Assembly (NCBI GenBank): GCA_903889265.1
Contig: CAISWS010000309.1
Coordinates: 1-39,361, forward strand
Direction of reading: 5' to 3'
From: an uncultured Bacteroidota bacterium
GTDB taxonomy: Bacteria > Bacteroidota > Bacteroidia > Chitinophagales > LD1
DNA: 39,361 nt
This document shows, one piece after another, positions 16,516-23,822 of the stretch. Position numbers and translations under genes: made by a program. Position 1 is the stretch's first letter. Each line of letters starts with the position of its first letter. Under the pieces are notes generated by a model. It was not told the origin of the DNA. It saw nothing but the letters and a program-made list of their open reading frames with translations, and ran no database searches.

Positions 16516-17688
16516 CTATTTTTTCCTGTTTTGGTTACCCTTGCCATGCCCGCCATGATGTCCCTTGCCCCCACTCCGGCGTTTTTTGCGCTCTTTCTCT
16601 TCCAGCGTGGCAATGGTTACCTGCCCCACTAAATCCTCGTGTTTCGATTCGTCCACCTTCACTTCATCAACAATGGCAAAGTCTTCCAGGCTCTTGGGTT
16701 TTTTGCCACCTTTGTTCATAAATATCAGGTCCTTTACATCCTGTATATCCAGCTTAAAAAAAACTCCGCGTTGCGCATCAAACTCGTACCACATCTGCTT
16801 TTTAAGGATTTCGGTCTTCTTTAAATAAGCAGTGCCCTCTTCGGTTTCAATTCTATCGGCGTGTTTAGGGAAATTGCGGAGGGCATCGTTATACGTGTCC
16901 AGCTCGTAGTTAAGGCAACACTTTAAGCGTCCGCATTGTCCGCTTAGTTTATCGGTGTTAATAGCCAGGTTTTGGTAACGCACCGTTTGCGTGGTAACCG
17001 ATTTAAAATCGTTTAACCAGGTTGAGCAGCAAAGCTCGCGCCCGCAGGTGCCAATGCCGCCAATACGGCCTGCTTCCTGCCGGGCACCGATCTGGCGCAT
17101 TTCAATTTTTACCTTAAACTCCTTGGCATATATTTTAACCAGCTCCCTGAAATCAACCCGGTCATCGGCGGTATAGAAAATGGTTACTTTCTTGTTATCT
17201 CCCTGAAACTCAATATCACCAATTTTCATCTCCAGGTTCATAGAGCGCGAAATAGCCCTTGCCCTTACCATGGTTTCATTTTCCTTGGCACGTATATCAA
17301 CTATGGTTGCAGTGTCCTGTTCGTTGGCAATTCGCAGTATGTTACGGATGGTATCATCGCGCTCGGTTACCTTGCGCTTTTTCATTTGCGATTTTACCAG
17401 TTCTCCCTGCAAGCTTACCTCGCCCACGTCATAACCCTGTGCTGCTTCTACAACAACCAACTGGCCTTTATGCACTTCCAGGTTAGAGGGATTACGGTAA
17501 AATCCCTTGCGCGCGCCTTTTTTAAAGCTTACCTCTACTATATTAAAGTTCTCGTTAAAAGAGATAGGAATATCGGCAAACCAATCGTAAACATTCATGC
17601 GGTTACAACCGCCCGAAGTGCAGCCGCCTTTGCTCTGGCAGCCCGTTACCACCCCATCTTTAGGTGTTGTGCATGTAGTACATCCCAT
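16516..17688 (-). CDS. ricT: PSP1-domain protein RicT (YaaT-like)
   Basis: A 390-residue protein with an N-terminal Cys-rich segment (MGCTTCTTPKDGVVTGCQSKG; Cys at 3, 6, 17, 23 and 28), then the PSP1 domain with GRIGGIGTCGRELCCSTW and GQCGRLKCCLNYELDTY, the signature of RicT. In Bacillus subtilis RicT forms a complex with RicA and RicF that carries iron-sulfur clusters and tunes RNase Y. In Bacteroidota RicA/RicF partners are usually not recognised, so the local role is uncertain. The C-terminus is basic and His/Gly-rich (KGHHGGHGKGNQNRKK). It lies upstream of gldH with 2 bp between. Confidence 0.87.
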   Translation of the reverse strand: MGCTTCTTPKDGVVTGCQSKGGCTSGGCNRMNVYDWFADIPISFNENFNIVEVSFKKGARKGFYRNPSNLEVHKGQLVVVEAAQGYDVGEVSLQGELVKSQMKKRKVTERDDTIRNILRIANEQDTATIVDIRAKENETMVRARAISRSMNLEMKIGDIEFQGDNKKVTIFYTADDRVDFRELVKIYAKEFKVKIEMRQIGARQEAGRIGGIGTCGRELCCSTWLNDFKSVTTQTVRYQNLAINTDKLSGQCGRLKCCLNYELDTYNDALRNFPKHADRIETEEGTAYLKKTEILKKQMWYEFDAQRGVFFKLDIQDVKDLIFMNKGGKKPKSLEDFAIVDEVKVDESKHEDLVGQVTIATLEEKERKKRRSGGKGHHGGHGKGNQNRKK

Positions 17689-17860
17689 ATATGCTTAACC
17701 CCGATGAAGGGGCCGGTATTTTAACAGTTAATAAAAACAACTGGACGAAGCTAAAAGAAAAATTGATTATTTGGGGTGGTTTTAGCATTGAGCTGTGGGC
17801 CTTGTGCTATGAGTAGGACACCCAAAACTCAAAGCACACCACTCATAGCTCAATGCTCAA

Positions 17861-17888
17861 TGCTCATAGCCCAATGCTCATAGCCCAA
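17861..17888 (+). repeat. Two tandem 14-bp units within a low-complexity intergenic patch
   Basis: TGCTCATAGCCCAA at 17861-17874 and again at 17875-17888. Related GCTCAATGCTCAT words surround it from about 17841 to 17900, and TGCTATGAGT (17808 region) pairs with ACTCATAGCT (17841-17850). Intergenic between ricT and holB, possibly slipped-strand expansion. Confidence 0.55.
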
Positions 17889-17891
17889 AGC

Positions 17892-19046
17892 TCATATCCC
17901 AATCTCCACCTCCTCATTCTTAAAAACCGAGGCAATTTTGAACGAGTTGCTCATAAACAGAATCTTGGGATTGGCGTTGCGCTCAATATGGTAATAAAGC
18001 TGGTTGATGATGGTAGCAATGGTTCCAAACTGTTCAGCGCTTAGCAGTTTGCTCAATCCAGTTGCAAATTTCAACTCCTCGCCCTCCAGCTTTTCCGAGT
18101 GGCCGGTAAAGGAAACCATGGCGCATTCACGCAAAAAAAACAAGGCGTATTTCAGAAATATTTTCTGGTTCTCGCGCCCAATTTTGGCAAACTCCTCAAT
18201 CCAGTCAACCAGGTTTTGCCCATTACCGGCCGATGGTTTTAGTTTAAGACTAAAACAGCATTGCAGCCACCGGTGCAGTAGTTTATCGTTATCGCTTTCC
18301 TGCCCATCGGCTATAGATAAGGCGGCGTTAAAATTACCATCGGCAATGCGGGCAATGCGCCGGGCTGCATTTTCATCCATTTCAAATTTCTTCAGCAACA
18401 CCTGCTTTATATCTTCATCATCAATGGCGCCTGCTTTTATAAGTTGTGTGCGGCTTATAATGGTGTTAAGCACCATTTCAATATTTTCAACAATCAAAAT
18501 AAAAATAGTATCAGCCGGTGGCTCCTCAATTACTTTAAGCAACGTATTACCGGCTTCTTTTAAAAACTCCGCCAGCCATATAATCTGAATTTTATACTCC
18601 GACTCGTACGTTTTCAAACTCATGCCCTTAATAATCTCGTGGCACTCCCGCACTGTAATATTACCCTGCCGGTTTTCGGCCTGTATGCTTTGCAACCACT
18701 CGTTTACATTCATGTAAGGGTTGGCAGCAAGGGCGCTGCGCCACTCGGTAATGTAATCGGTACTAATAGGCGGGTCGCCGCTTTTTTTAGGCACCACCGG
18801 ATAGGTAAAATGCACATCGGGATGTATGAACTTGTGATTTTTAGTGCATGAGGCACAAACACCGCATGAGTCATCCTCCATTTTATTCTCGCATTGAATG
18901 TATTGTGCAAGTGCCAAAGCCAGGGTAAGGTTGCCGTTACCTTCAGGGCCTAATAACATCATAGCATGGGGCACCCGGCCCGAGTTGACCATGCCAATTA
19001 ATTTATGCTTTACTTCTTGCTGCCCTACTACGTCTTTAAATTGCAT
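17892..19046 (-). CDS. holB: DNA polymerase III subunit delta' (clamp loader)
   Basis: A 384-residue AAA+ family protein starting MQFKDVVGQQEVKHKLIGMV, a delta'/RuvB-like opening. The Walker A position is degenerate (LLGPEGNGNLTLA, lacking GKT), as in delta' subunits that do not hydrolyse ATP. A zinc-type module has Cys in IQCENK and CGVCASC before HPDVHF. The middle region has LLKVIEEPP and TIISRTQ (the SRC-like sensor motif reads SRTQ here rather than SRC). The C-terminus is the helical clamp-loader collar. It acts in the replisome loading beta clamps. The gap to ricT is 203 bp and contains short repeats. Confidence 0.88.
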   Translation of the reverse strand: MQFKDVVGQQEVKHKLIGMVNSGRVPHAMMLLGPEGNGNLTLALALAQYIQCENKMEDDSCGVCASCTKNHKFIHPDVHFTYPVVPKKSGDPPISTDYITEWRSALAANPYMNVNEWLQSIQAENRQGNITVRECHEIIKGMSLKTYESEYKIQIIWLAEFLKEAGNTLLKVIEEPPADTIFILIVENIEMVLNTIISRTQLIKAGAIDDEDIKQVLLKKFEMDENAARRIARIADGNFNAALSIADGQESDNDKLLHRWLQCCFSLKLKPSAGNGQNLVDWIEEFAKIGRENQKIFLKYALFFLRECAMVSFTGHSEKLEGEELKFATGLSKLLSAEQFGTIATIINQLYYHIERNANPKILFMSNSFKIASVFKNEEVEIGI

Positions 19047-19095
19047 TTTAAATGCTGTTTTAACTTGAAACCAAATACAATTTTACAACAAATAA

Positions 19096-19130
19096 GCTAA
19101 GAGCGCTAAGGGGAATACAAAAGAAATTTC
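19096..19130 (+). repeat. Dispersed intergenic repeat, copy 2
   Basis: GCTAAGAGCGCTAAGGGG followed by AATACAAAAGAAATTTC, near-identical to 8187-8220. It abuts the 3' end of the glutathione peroxidase gene. Confidence 0.55.
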
Positions 19131-19610
19131 TTAGTCCTCTATAGCCTTTAAAATTTCATCACTTAACGGGTCTACTGGTGGGGCGAAAACGTTTATCAGG
19201 TGTCCGCTCTCATCTAGCAGGTATTTTTGAAAATTCCATTCTACCTGGCTATCACTGTAGCCATTTAGTTCCTTTTTGGTAAGAAACTCATAGATAGCAT
19301 CCGGATGCTCTCCCTTAATTTTCACTTTGGAAGTTAGGGGAAACGAAACCCCGAAATTTACCTCGCAAAAGTTTGCTATTTCCTGCTCGGTGCCCGGTTC
19401 CTGTCCGGCAAAATCGTTGCAGGGCAGGCCTATTATCTGCAGCTTATCTTTAAAGTTTTCGTGTAACTCTTCTAACTGCTTATATTGTGGCGTAAGGCCG
19501 CAGGCCGAGGCCGTGTTAACCAGCAAAATCTTTTTGCCCTTATAAGCAGAAAGGTCGAGGGGTTGGCCTTTGATGTCTTTTAATTTGTAGTCATAAACGG
19601 TATTGCTCAT
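19131..19610 (-). CDS. Glutathione peroxidase family protein (Cys type)
   Basis: A 159-residue protein with the family active site: peroxidatic Cys in NTASACGLTPQY, Gln in the GLPCNDFAGQEPG motif, and Trp in VEWNFQKYL. Cys rather than selenocysteine is used, and a second Cys (in NDF motif region, LPCND) is available for resolving; bacterial members are usually thioredoxin-dependent. It reduces hydrogen and lipid peroxides. The frame extends to a TTG at 19628, but ATG 19610 (MSNTVYDYK) matches the family start. It diverges from the next plus-strand gene with about 60 bp between. Confidence 0.92.
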   Translation of the reverse strand: MSNTVYDYKLKDIKGQPLDLSAYKGKKILLVNTASACGLTPQYKQLEELHENFKDKLQIIGLPCNDFAGQEPGTEQEIANFCEVNFGVSFPLTSKVKIKGEHPDAIYEFLTKKELNGYSDSQVEWNFQKYLLDESGHLINVFAPPVDPLSDEILKAIED

Positions 19611-19672
19611 AAAGCCAAAAATAGGCAATCATTTTTGAAGGAGAATTATAAATAGATTTGTTTTCAGCATCT

Positions 19673-20584
19673 ATGAAATTTGCACACGTCATAAACCCCG
19701 TAAACGCCCCGGCCGGCTCCGAGTTATCGGTTATACAACCCATAACCTTTGAGGCCATCAGAAAGGCGCATGAGTTTTGTGAAGGCAAGCCTGAGGTTGA
19801 ACTTTATACCGTTTCATATCCCGAAGACCACCCTATAATCCCTCCTTACTTTAAAAAACTGCCCGACCTTACCCGGTCGGTGCTGGACGTTGCCAAATTC
19901 ACTACCATCCGCAAATATCCGCTGATGATGGATGTGTTTAATGCAGTGTATAATGGCAGCAATGCCGATTACCTCATTTTCACCAATATGGATATTACCC
20001 TGATGCCGCATTTTTATGCAACGGTGGATGATGTTTTAAAAGAGGGTAGTTACGATGCCTTGCTGGTTAACCGCAGGGGCATTTCAGGAAAATACAACAA
20101 AGTTGAAGAGCTGCCTTTAATGTATGCCGAATTTGGCAAGCCCCATCCCGGTTTCGATTGCTTTATTTTTAAAAGAGAACTGCTTGATAAACTGATACTG
20201 GAAAACATTTGCGTAGGCGTATCGTTCAGCGAAGTAGCCCTGGTACACAACCTGATAGCCTTTGCCGAAAAGCTGAAACTGGTGGATGACATGCACCTCA
20301 CCTTCCATATCGGCAGCGAAGTTATGCCCCCGCTTAACCCCGAATATTATGGCCACAACCGCCGTGAGTATGAAACTAAAATTTACCCGCGCCTAAAGCC
20401 GTTATTGGATATCCGTAAATTTCCCTATGCCACTTTACCTTTTTACAAGCGTTTAATGAAGTGGGCTTTAAATCCATCTTTCCGCACTCAGCAGGTGGTA
20501 GAGATGGAGGGGAAGAGTTTTTGGCGGAGGATGAAATACAGGTTTGATGGGGTGAGGTTTGGGTGGTTAGAGAGGTTGAAATAA
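19673..20584 (+). CDS. Unknown protein, possibly glycosyltransferase-like
   Basis: The 303-residue protein begins MKFAHVINPVNAP and has no signal peptide or membrane segment. The segment YLIFTNMDITLMPHFY looks like the DxD-strand region of GT-A glycosyltransferases, and VDDVLKEGSYDALLVNRR and GFDCFIFKRELLDKL would fit the acceptor half of such a fold, but no exact catalytic motif is diagnostic. The C-terminus is strongly basic. A TAGATTTG sequence at 19653-19660 fits a -7 element but would give a leader of only a few bases. It ends 5 bp from the convergent GNAT gene. It lies close to the GT2/acyl operon, so an envelope-glycan role is plausible. Confidence 0.5.
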   Translation: MKFAHVINPVNAPAGSELSVIQPITFEAIRKAHEFCEGKPEVELYTVSYPEDHPIIPPYFKKLPDLTRSVLDVAKFTTIRKYPLMMDVFNAVYNGSNADYLIFTNMDITLMPHFYATVDDVLKEGSYDALLVNRRGISGKYNKVEELPLMYAEFGKPHPGFDCFIFKRELLDKLILENICVGVSFSEVALVHNLIAFAEKLKLVDDMHLTFHIGSEVMPPLNPEYYGHNRREYETKIYPRLKPLLDIRKFPYATLPFYKRLMKWALNPSFRTQQVVEMEGKSFWRRMKYRFDGVRFGWLERLK

Positions 20585-20589
20585 AAAAG

Positions 20590-21237
20590 TTATTTCATAG
20601 TCACCCCCAACTCCTCAACAACCCCTCTATCCGCCTTCTTCATACCCTCTGCTATCCACTCGTCTACCGGGCTTCCCTTTAAAAGCTCAATAAAAGTATC
20701 ATTCCCTTTAAGCCGGATGGCAGCATTGCGCAGGTTTTTGGTTTCGCGCTGGTAAGTTTCTTTTTGCAAAGCATACTCCCAACCCAGGCCGAGTTCTATT
20801 TTTTTGGTGCGGCTAAAGCCAAGAGATGTGTTGTATTTATGGGCCACCTTATTATCGCCTTTTACCTTGGCAAAAACAGTTTGTATGCCAAACAACAGTA
20901 AAAAAACATCCAGCATAGCCAGCGAGGCCATTACGGGTACATCAGTAGCCCAGAATTTTTCTTCGTAAATAAACAGTCCGGAGTAAGCTGTTTTATTTTC
21001 CCAGTCGATGGACGAAATATTTATAAGCCCAACCGGTGACGAATTATATATAATTACGAAAAAGAAATTCTGCTCGTTATCAATTGATTTAAACCACTCC
21101 TGCTGCATAGCTGCAGTTATTTCACCCTTGTAAAACATAAATTGCGCAATCTTCCGGTCGTTACGCCAGTTGCGCACCATTTCGGATTGTTCGGGGAGGA
21201 GCCTTTCAAGGGTAACGCCGTAACGGGTAATTTTCAT
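20590..21237 (-). CDS. GNAT-family N-acetyltransferase (RimJ/PseH-like)
   Basis: A 215-residue protein: MKITRYGVTLERL, then NWRNDRKIAQFM and PVGLINISSID, with the GNAT acyl-CoA region around YEEKFWATDVPVMASLAMLDVFLLLFG and VKGDNKVAHKYNTSLGF. This order resembles RimJ/RimL-type and PseH-type sugar N-acetyltransferases. PseH acetylates a 4-amino sugar nucleotide during pseudaminic acid synthesis. Here it lies downstream of the GT2, KAS III and ACP genes on the same strand, 124 bp away, so it could acylate an amino-sugar using acetyl-CoA or an acyl-ACP. Substrate is inferred from context only. Confidence 0.7.
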   Translation of the reverse strand: MKITRYGVTLERLLPEQSEMVRNWRNDRKIAQFMFYKGEITAAMQQEWFKSIDNEQNFFFVIIYNSSPVGLINISSIDWENKTAYSGLFIYEEKFWATDVPVMASLAMLDVFLLLFGIQTVFAKVKGDNKVAHKYNTSLGFSRTKKIELGLGWEYALQKETYQRETKNLRNAAIRLKGNDTFIELLKGSPVDEWIAEGMKKADRGVVEELGVTMK

Positions 21238-21265
21238 CTGCTTATATTCAAAACAATTTACTGCT

Positions 21266-21280
21266 CCCGCTTAATGCGGG
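21266..21280. repeat. CCCGC-TTAAT-GCGGG hairpin between GT2 and GNAT genes
   Basis: A perfect 5-bp stem with 5-nt loop, directly beside dispersed repeat copy 3. Likely a small palindromic repeat unit. Confidence 0.4.
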
Positions 21281-21294
21281 ATGAGACAAAAGAA

Positions 21295-21325
21295 GCAAAG
21301 AGCGCTAAGGAATACAAAGAAGTAA
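21295..21325 (+). repeat. Dispersed intergenic repeat, copy 3
   Basis: GCAAAGAGCGCTAAGG followed by AATACAAAGAAGTAA, similar to copies at 8187-8220 and 19096-19130. Confidence 0.5.
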
Positions 21326-21361
21326 GCCGAAAATCTTTATTAAATGATATTAATAGCCTTA

Positions 21362-22291
21362 CTACCGTAAAACTTCCCGAATAAGGTACGGCGGTTTTTT
21401 GTGTTGTAAAGCAAAAAGGCGGTTCAGGTATTCGCCAATAATCCCCAGGCTAAAAAGGATGAGGCCGGTGGACATAAATATGGAAACTATCAGGGCCGTA
21501 AATCCAAGCGCCGCACCGGTCGTAATCTTCATATAAATAAAATAGCAAACAAACACCAGGCAAACCCAAAATGAGGCCAGCCCAAACCAGGTCATAAATC
21601 TTAAAGGGATGGTGGTATAACCAAAAATCAGGTTCAGGGTAAGCAACACCAGCTTAAAAATATTGTACCCCGATTGGCCTTCGCGCCGGGGTGCGTGGTG
21701 CACTTCGGCATAACCAATGCTGGTGGTATGCCACGATAGAATCTCATCTAAAAAAGTAAAACTGTGGTTATAGTCTTTTATTTTTTCAATTACGCTGCGC
21801 CGTATCAGTTTAAAGCTGCTTCCCTGGCCCGAGGTGTTCCCAAACTTCTCAAACATAATGGCTACAAACCCACTGCCTATTTTACGTATACTGCTGTGCT
21901 GGCGCTCGTTTTTGTAATACCCGTAAACCATATCTGCATCGTTCTTGCGGGCCTCTTCAACCAAAACGGCAATGTCTTCCGGAAAAAACTGAAGGTCATC
22001 ATCAATGGTAATTATAAAGTCCCCTTTAGCGAACTGAAAGCCGCATAAAAGTGCCTTATGCTGGCCAAAGTTTTTCCTTAAACTAATAGCGGTTATGTGT
22101 TTATTCTCATCGTTTTTAATCTCTCTTATAACCCCCCAGCTTCCATCCGAGCTGCTATCGTTCACCAGCACAATCTCAAAATCAGCACCCATTTTCTCAA
22201 AGGTGGCCGCAATACGGTCGCACAATTCACGCAGCGTTCTTTCGCTGTTGTAAACCGGCACTACTACCGAGTATTCAGGGGTCCACCTCAT
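21362..22291 (-). CDS. Glycosyltransferase family 2, polyprenol-phosphate type, with two membrane segments
   Basis: A 309-residue GT-A enzyme: VVVPVYNSERTL at the N-terminus, VNDSSSDGSW, and the metal-binding DDD in TIDDDLQFFPEDI, followed by GQGSSFKLIRR. Two C-terminal transmembrane helices (about residues 220-245 and 255-290) are typical of DPM1/ArnC/GtrB-like enzymes that attach a sugar to undecaprenyl or dolichyl phosphate at the inner membrane. ATG 22291 follows the upstream stop by 1 bp, a coupled arrangement. It is the third gene of the ACP-KAS III-GT2 set, suggesting a lipid-linked sugar donor used in the same pathway. Confidence 0.87.
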   Translation of the reverse strand: MRWTPEYSVVVPVYNSERTLRELCDRIAATFEKMGADFEIVLVNDSSSDGSWGVIREIKNDENKHITAISLRKNFGQHKALLCGFQFAKGDFIITIDDDLQFFPEDIAVLVEEARKNDADMVYGYYKNERQHSSIRKIGSGFVAIMFEKFGNTSGQGSSFKLIRRSVIEKIKDYNHSFTFLDEILSWHTTSIGYAEVHHAPRREGQSGYNIFKLVLLTLNLIFGYTTIPLRFMTWFGLASFWVCLVFVCYFIYMKITTGAALGFTALIVSIFMSTGLILFSLGIIGEYLNRLFALQHKKPPYLIREVLR

Positions 22292-22292
22292 G

Positions 22293-23345
22293 CTATATCT
22301 CAATCATTTTCGGGCAAATAATATTTTTCGTTTCAATATAGGCACTTCCCCATGATAATCCAACGCCAAAACCCGAAAGCAGTAATTTTACTCTCTCTGT
22401 TTCCAGCTGCTCTCTCAATTCAGACACCATAGTAACCGGTATGGTTGCAGAGCTGGTGTTGCCATAATCGTATAGGCTATATGGCACCTTCTCAGGCGCT
22501 ACTTTCAGTTTTTTACGGATACTTTCCAGCATCAGCAAATTAGCCTGGTGAAAAACAAAGTAGTCAATGCTGTCTTTATCTATTCCTTTTTCCAGCAGCA
22601 GCTTTTCAATATTAGGTGCCACTTCGCGCAGGCCAAAGTTGAATATCTTTATGCCATCCAGCTTCATGTGCAGGTCGTTCCTGGTAATTCCCTTTTCATA
22701 TTCGGTATATTTCAGCTGTTTTTCATTCAACTGGTTCCGGTATCCACCCCCTGGTATTATAATATCGTCAAATTCTTTACCATCCGTTTGCAGGTTAAAA
22801 TGGATAACGCCTTCCTTATCATATTCAAGTGCAGTAGCAGTACCGGCATCTGAAAATAGCGGGGCGGTGCTCTTATCCCGCATCGAAATGGTAGCGGTAG
22901 AAATATCCCCCACCAGCAAAAGGGCCTTTGCTCCTGGCATATTTTGCAACAACCCGCCTGTAATGGATAATCCGTACACATAACCCGAGCAGCCCAGGTT
23001 AACATCAAAAGCAATGCAGGTTTTAGAAAGGCCCAGTTTTTCCTGCAACAGTGAAGCCGTGTTGGGTATTATGTAATCAGGGGTTTGGGTAACAAAAACA
23101 AGCACCCTTACTTCATCCCGGCCCCAGTTTAAACCGGCCAGCAGATTTTCAGCCGCTGCCAAACAAAGGTCTGAAGCTGTAACACCTGCGGGGGCTATTC
23201 TGCGGTATCTGATGCCAACTGTCTTTATAAATAACGCACGATCAGTTTCCGTTAACAATGCAAAGTCATTATTATCTTCAACCTGTTTGGGAACCGCAGC
23301 CGAAATGCCTTTTACCTGTATGTTGGGCACGCTAAAAACAGCCAT
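22293..23345 (-). CDS. 3-oxoacyl-ACP synthase III family protein (FabH-like)
   Basis: A 350-residue thiolase-fold protein with the FabH catalytic triad: Cys in NLGCSGYVYGL, His in FVFHQANLLML, and Asn in YDYGNTSSATIPV. KAS III condenses acyl-CoA with malonyl-ACP. This one is next to a private ACP (3 bp away) and a GT2 rather than to fab genes, which points to a specialised role such as building a short acyl chain for sugar modification. Some homologues instead act as acyl-transfer or polyketide start enzymes, so the exact reaction is open. Confidence 0.85.
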   Translation of the reverse strand: MAVFSVPNIQVKGISAAVPKQVEDNNDFALLTETDRALFIKTVGIRYRRIAPAGVTASDLCLAAAENLLAGLNWGRDEVRVLVFVTQTPDYIIPNTASLLQEKLGLSKTCIAFDVNLGCSGYVYGLSITGGLLQNMPGAKALLLVGDISTATISMRDKSTAPLFSDAGTATALEYDKEGVIHFNLQTDGKEFDDIIIPGGGYRNQLNEKQLKYTEYEKGITRNDLHMKLDGIKIFNFGLREVAPNIEKLLLEKGIDKDSIDYFVFHQANLLMLESIRKKLKVAPEKVPYSLYDYGNTSSATIPVTMVSELREQLETERVKLLLSGFGVGLSWGSAYIETKNIICPKMIEI

Positions 23346-23348
23346 GCG

Positions 23349-23576
23349 TTATTTGTTTTTCACTATTTCAAAAAGCGAAGCAATAGTTCCGGCGTTTTTC
23401 AGGTCTTCGCTCGTTATGGTTTTACCAAAGTCGGCATCTATCATGGCAATAACTATAAGCGCCATCATCGATCCCCATTCATCCAATTTTCTGAATTCCG
23501 TTTCGGGCTTAATTGCTGTTGCACTGGTTTGATTAAAACATCCGGCAAACTTGTTAATGAAGTCTTCTAATTCCAT
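23349..23576 (-). CDS. Acyl carrier protein (stand-alone, specialised)
   Basis: A 75-residue acidic helical protein: MELEDFINKFAGCF, helix II region DEWGSMMALIVIAMID, and FGKTITSEDLKNAGTI. The phosphopantetheine Ser is in WGSMMAL, replacing the usual DSL. Size and the four-helix pattern fit ACP. The upstream frame extends to TTG 23588, but ATG 23576 is preferred. It is 3 bp upstream of the KAS III gene, a dedicated pair distinct from the housekeeping acpP. The weaker DSL motif may indicate a specific partner synthase. Confidence 0.82.
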   Translation of the reverse strand: MELEDFINKFAGCFNQTSATAIKPETEFRKLDEWGSMMALIVIAMIDADFGKTITSEDLKNAGTIASLFEIVKNK

Positions 23577-23822
23577 AATAACCCGCAAGTTAAAAAAGGT
23601 TGGTATGATGACAAACCTTTCATCTCTGTTTGAGATTTTGCCATAAAAATGTAGTGGTCACCCAATATCACAGGTTAGGAACCGGCAGAAATATGATTCC
23701 TACCGGCCGGTTGCCGATTTACCCGCCTTTTACAATTTTAGCCCATGCGTTTCGTCTAACTTCATGAACAGTAAAATATTTATTTAAATTGCGACCGTTA
23801 TTGATAAGAAAAGTGTTTACCC

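Noticed and set aside
17841-17900. Possible CRISPR-like array
   Set aside because: Units are 14 bp, adjacent, with no spacers or cas genes; it is a small tandem repeat.
23630-23800. Possible cobalamin-type riboswitch before the TonB receptor
   Set aside because: Palindromic AACCGGC/GCCGGTT words are present, but the conserved cobalamin-riboswitch core motifs are not.
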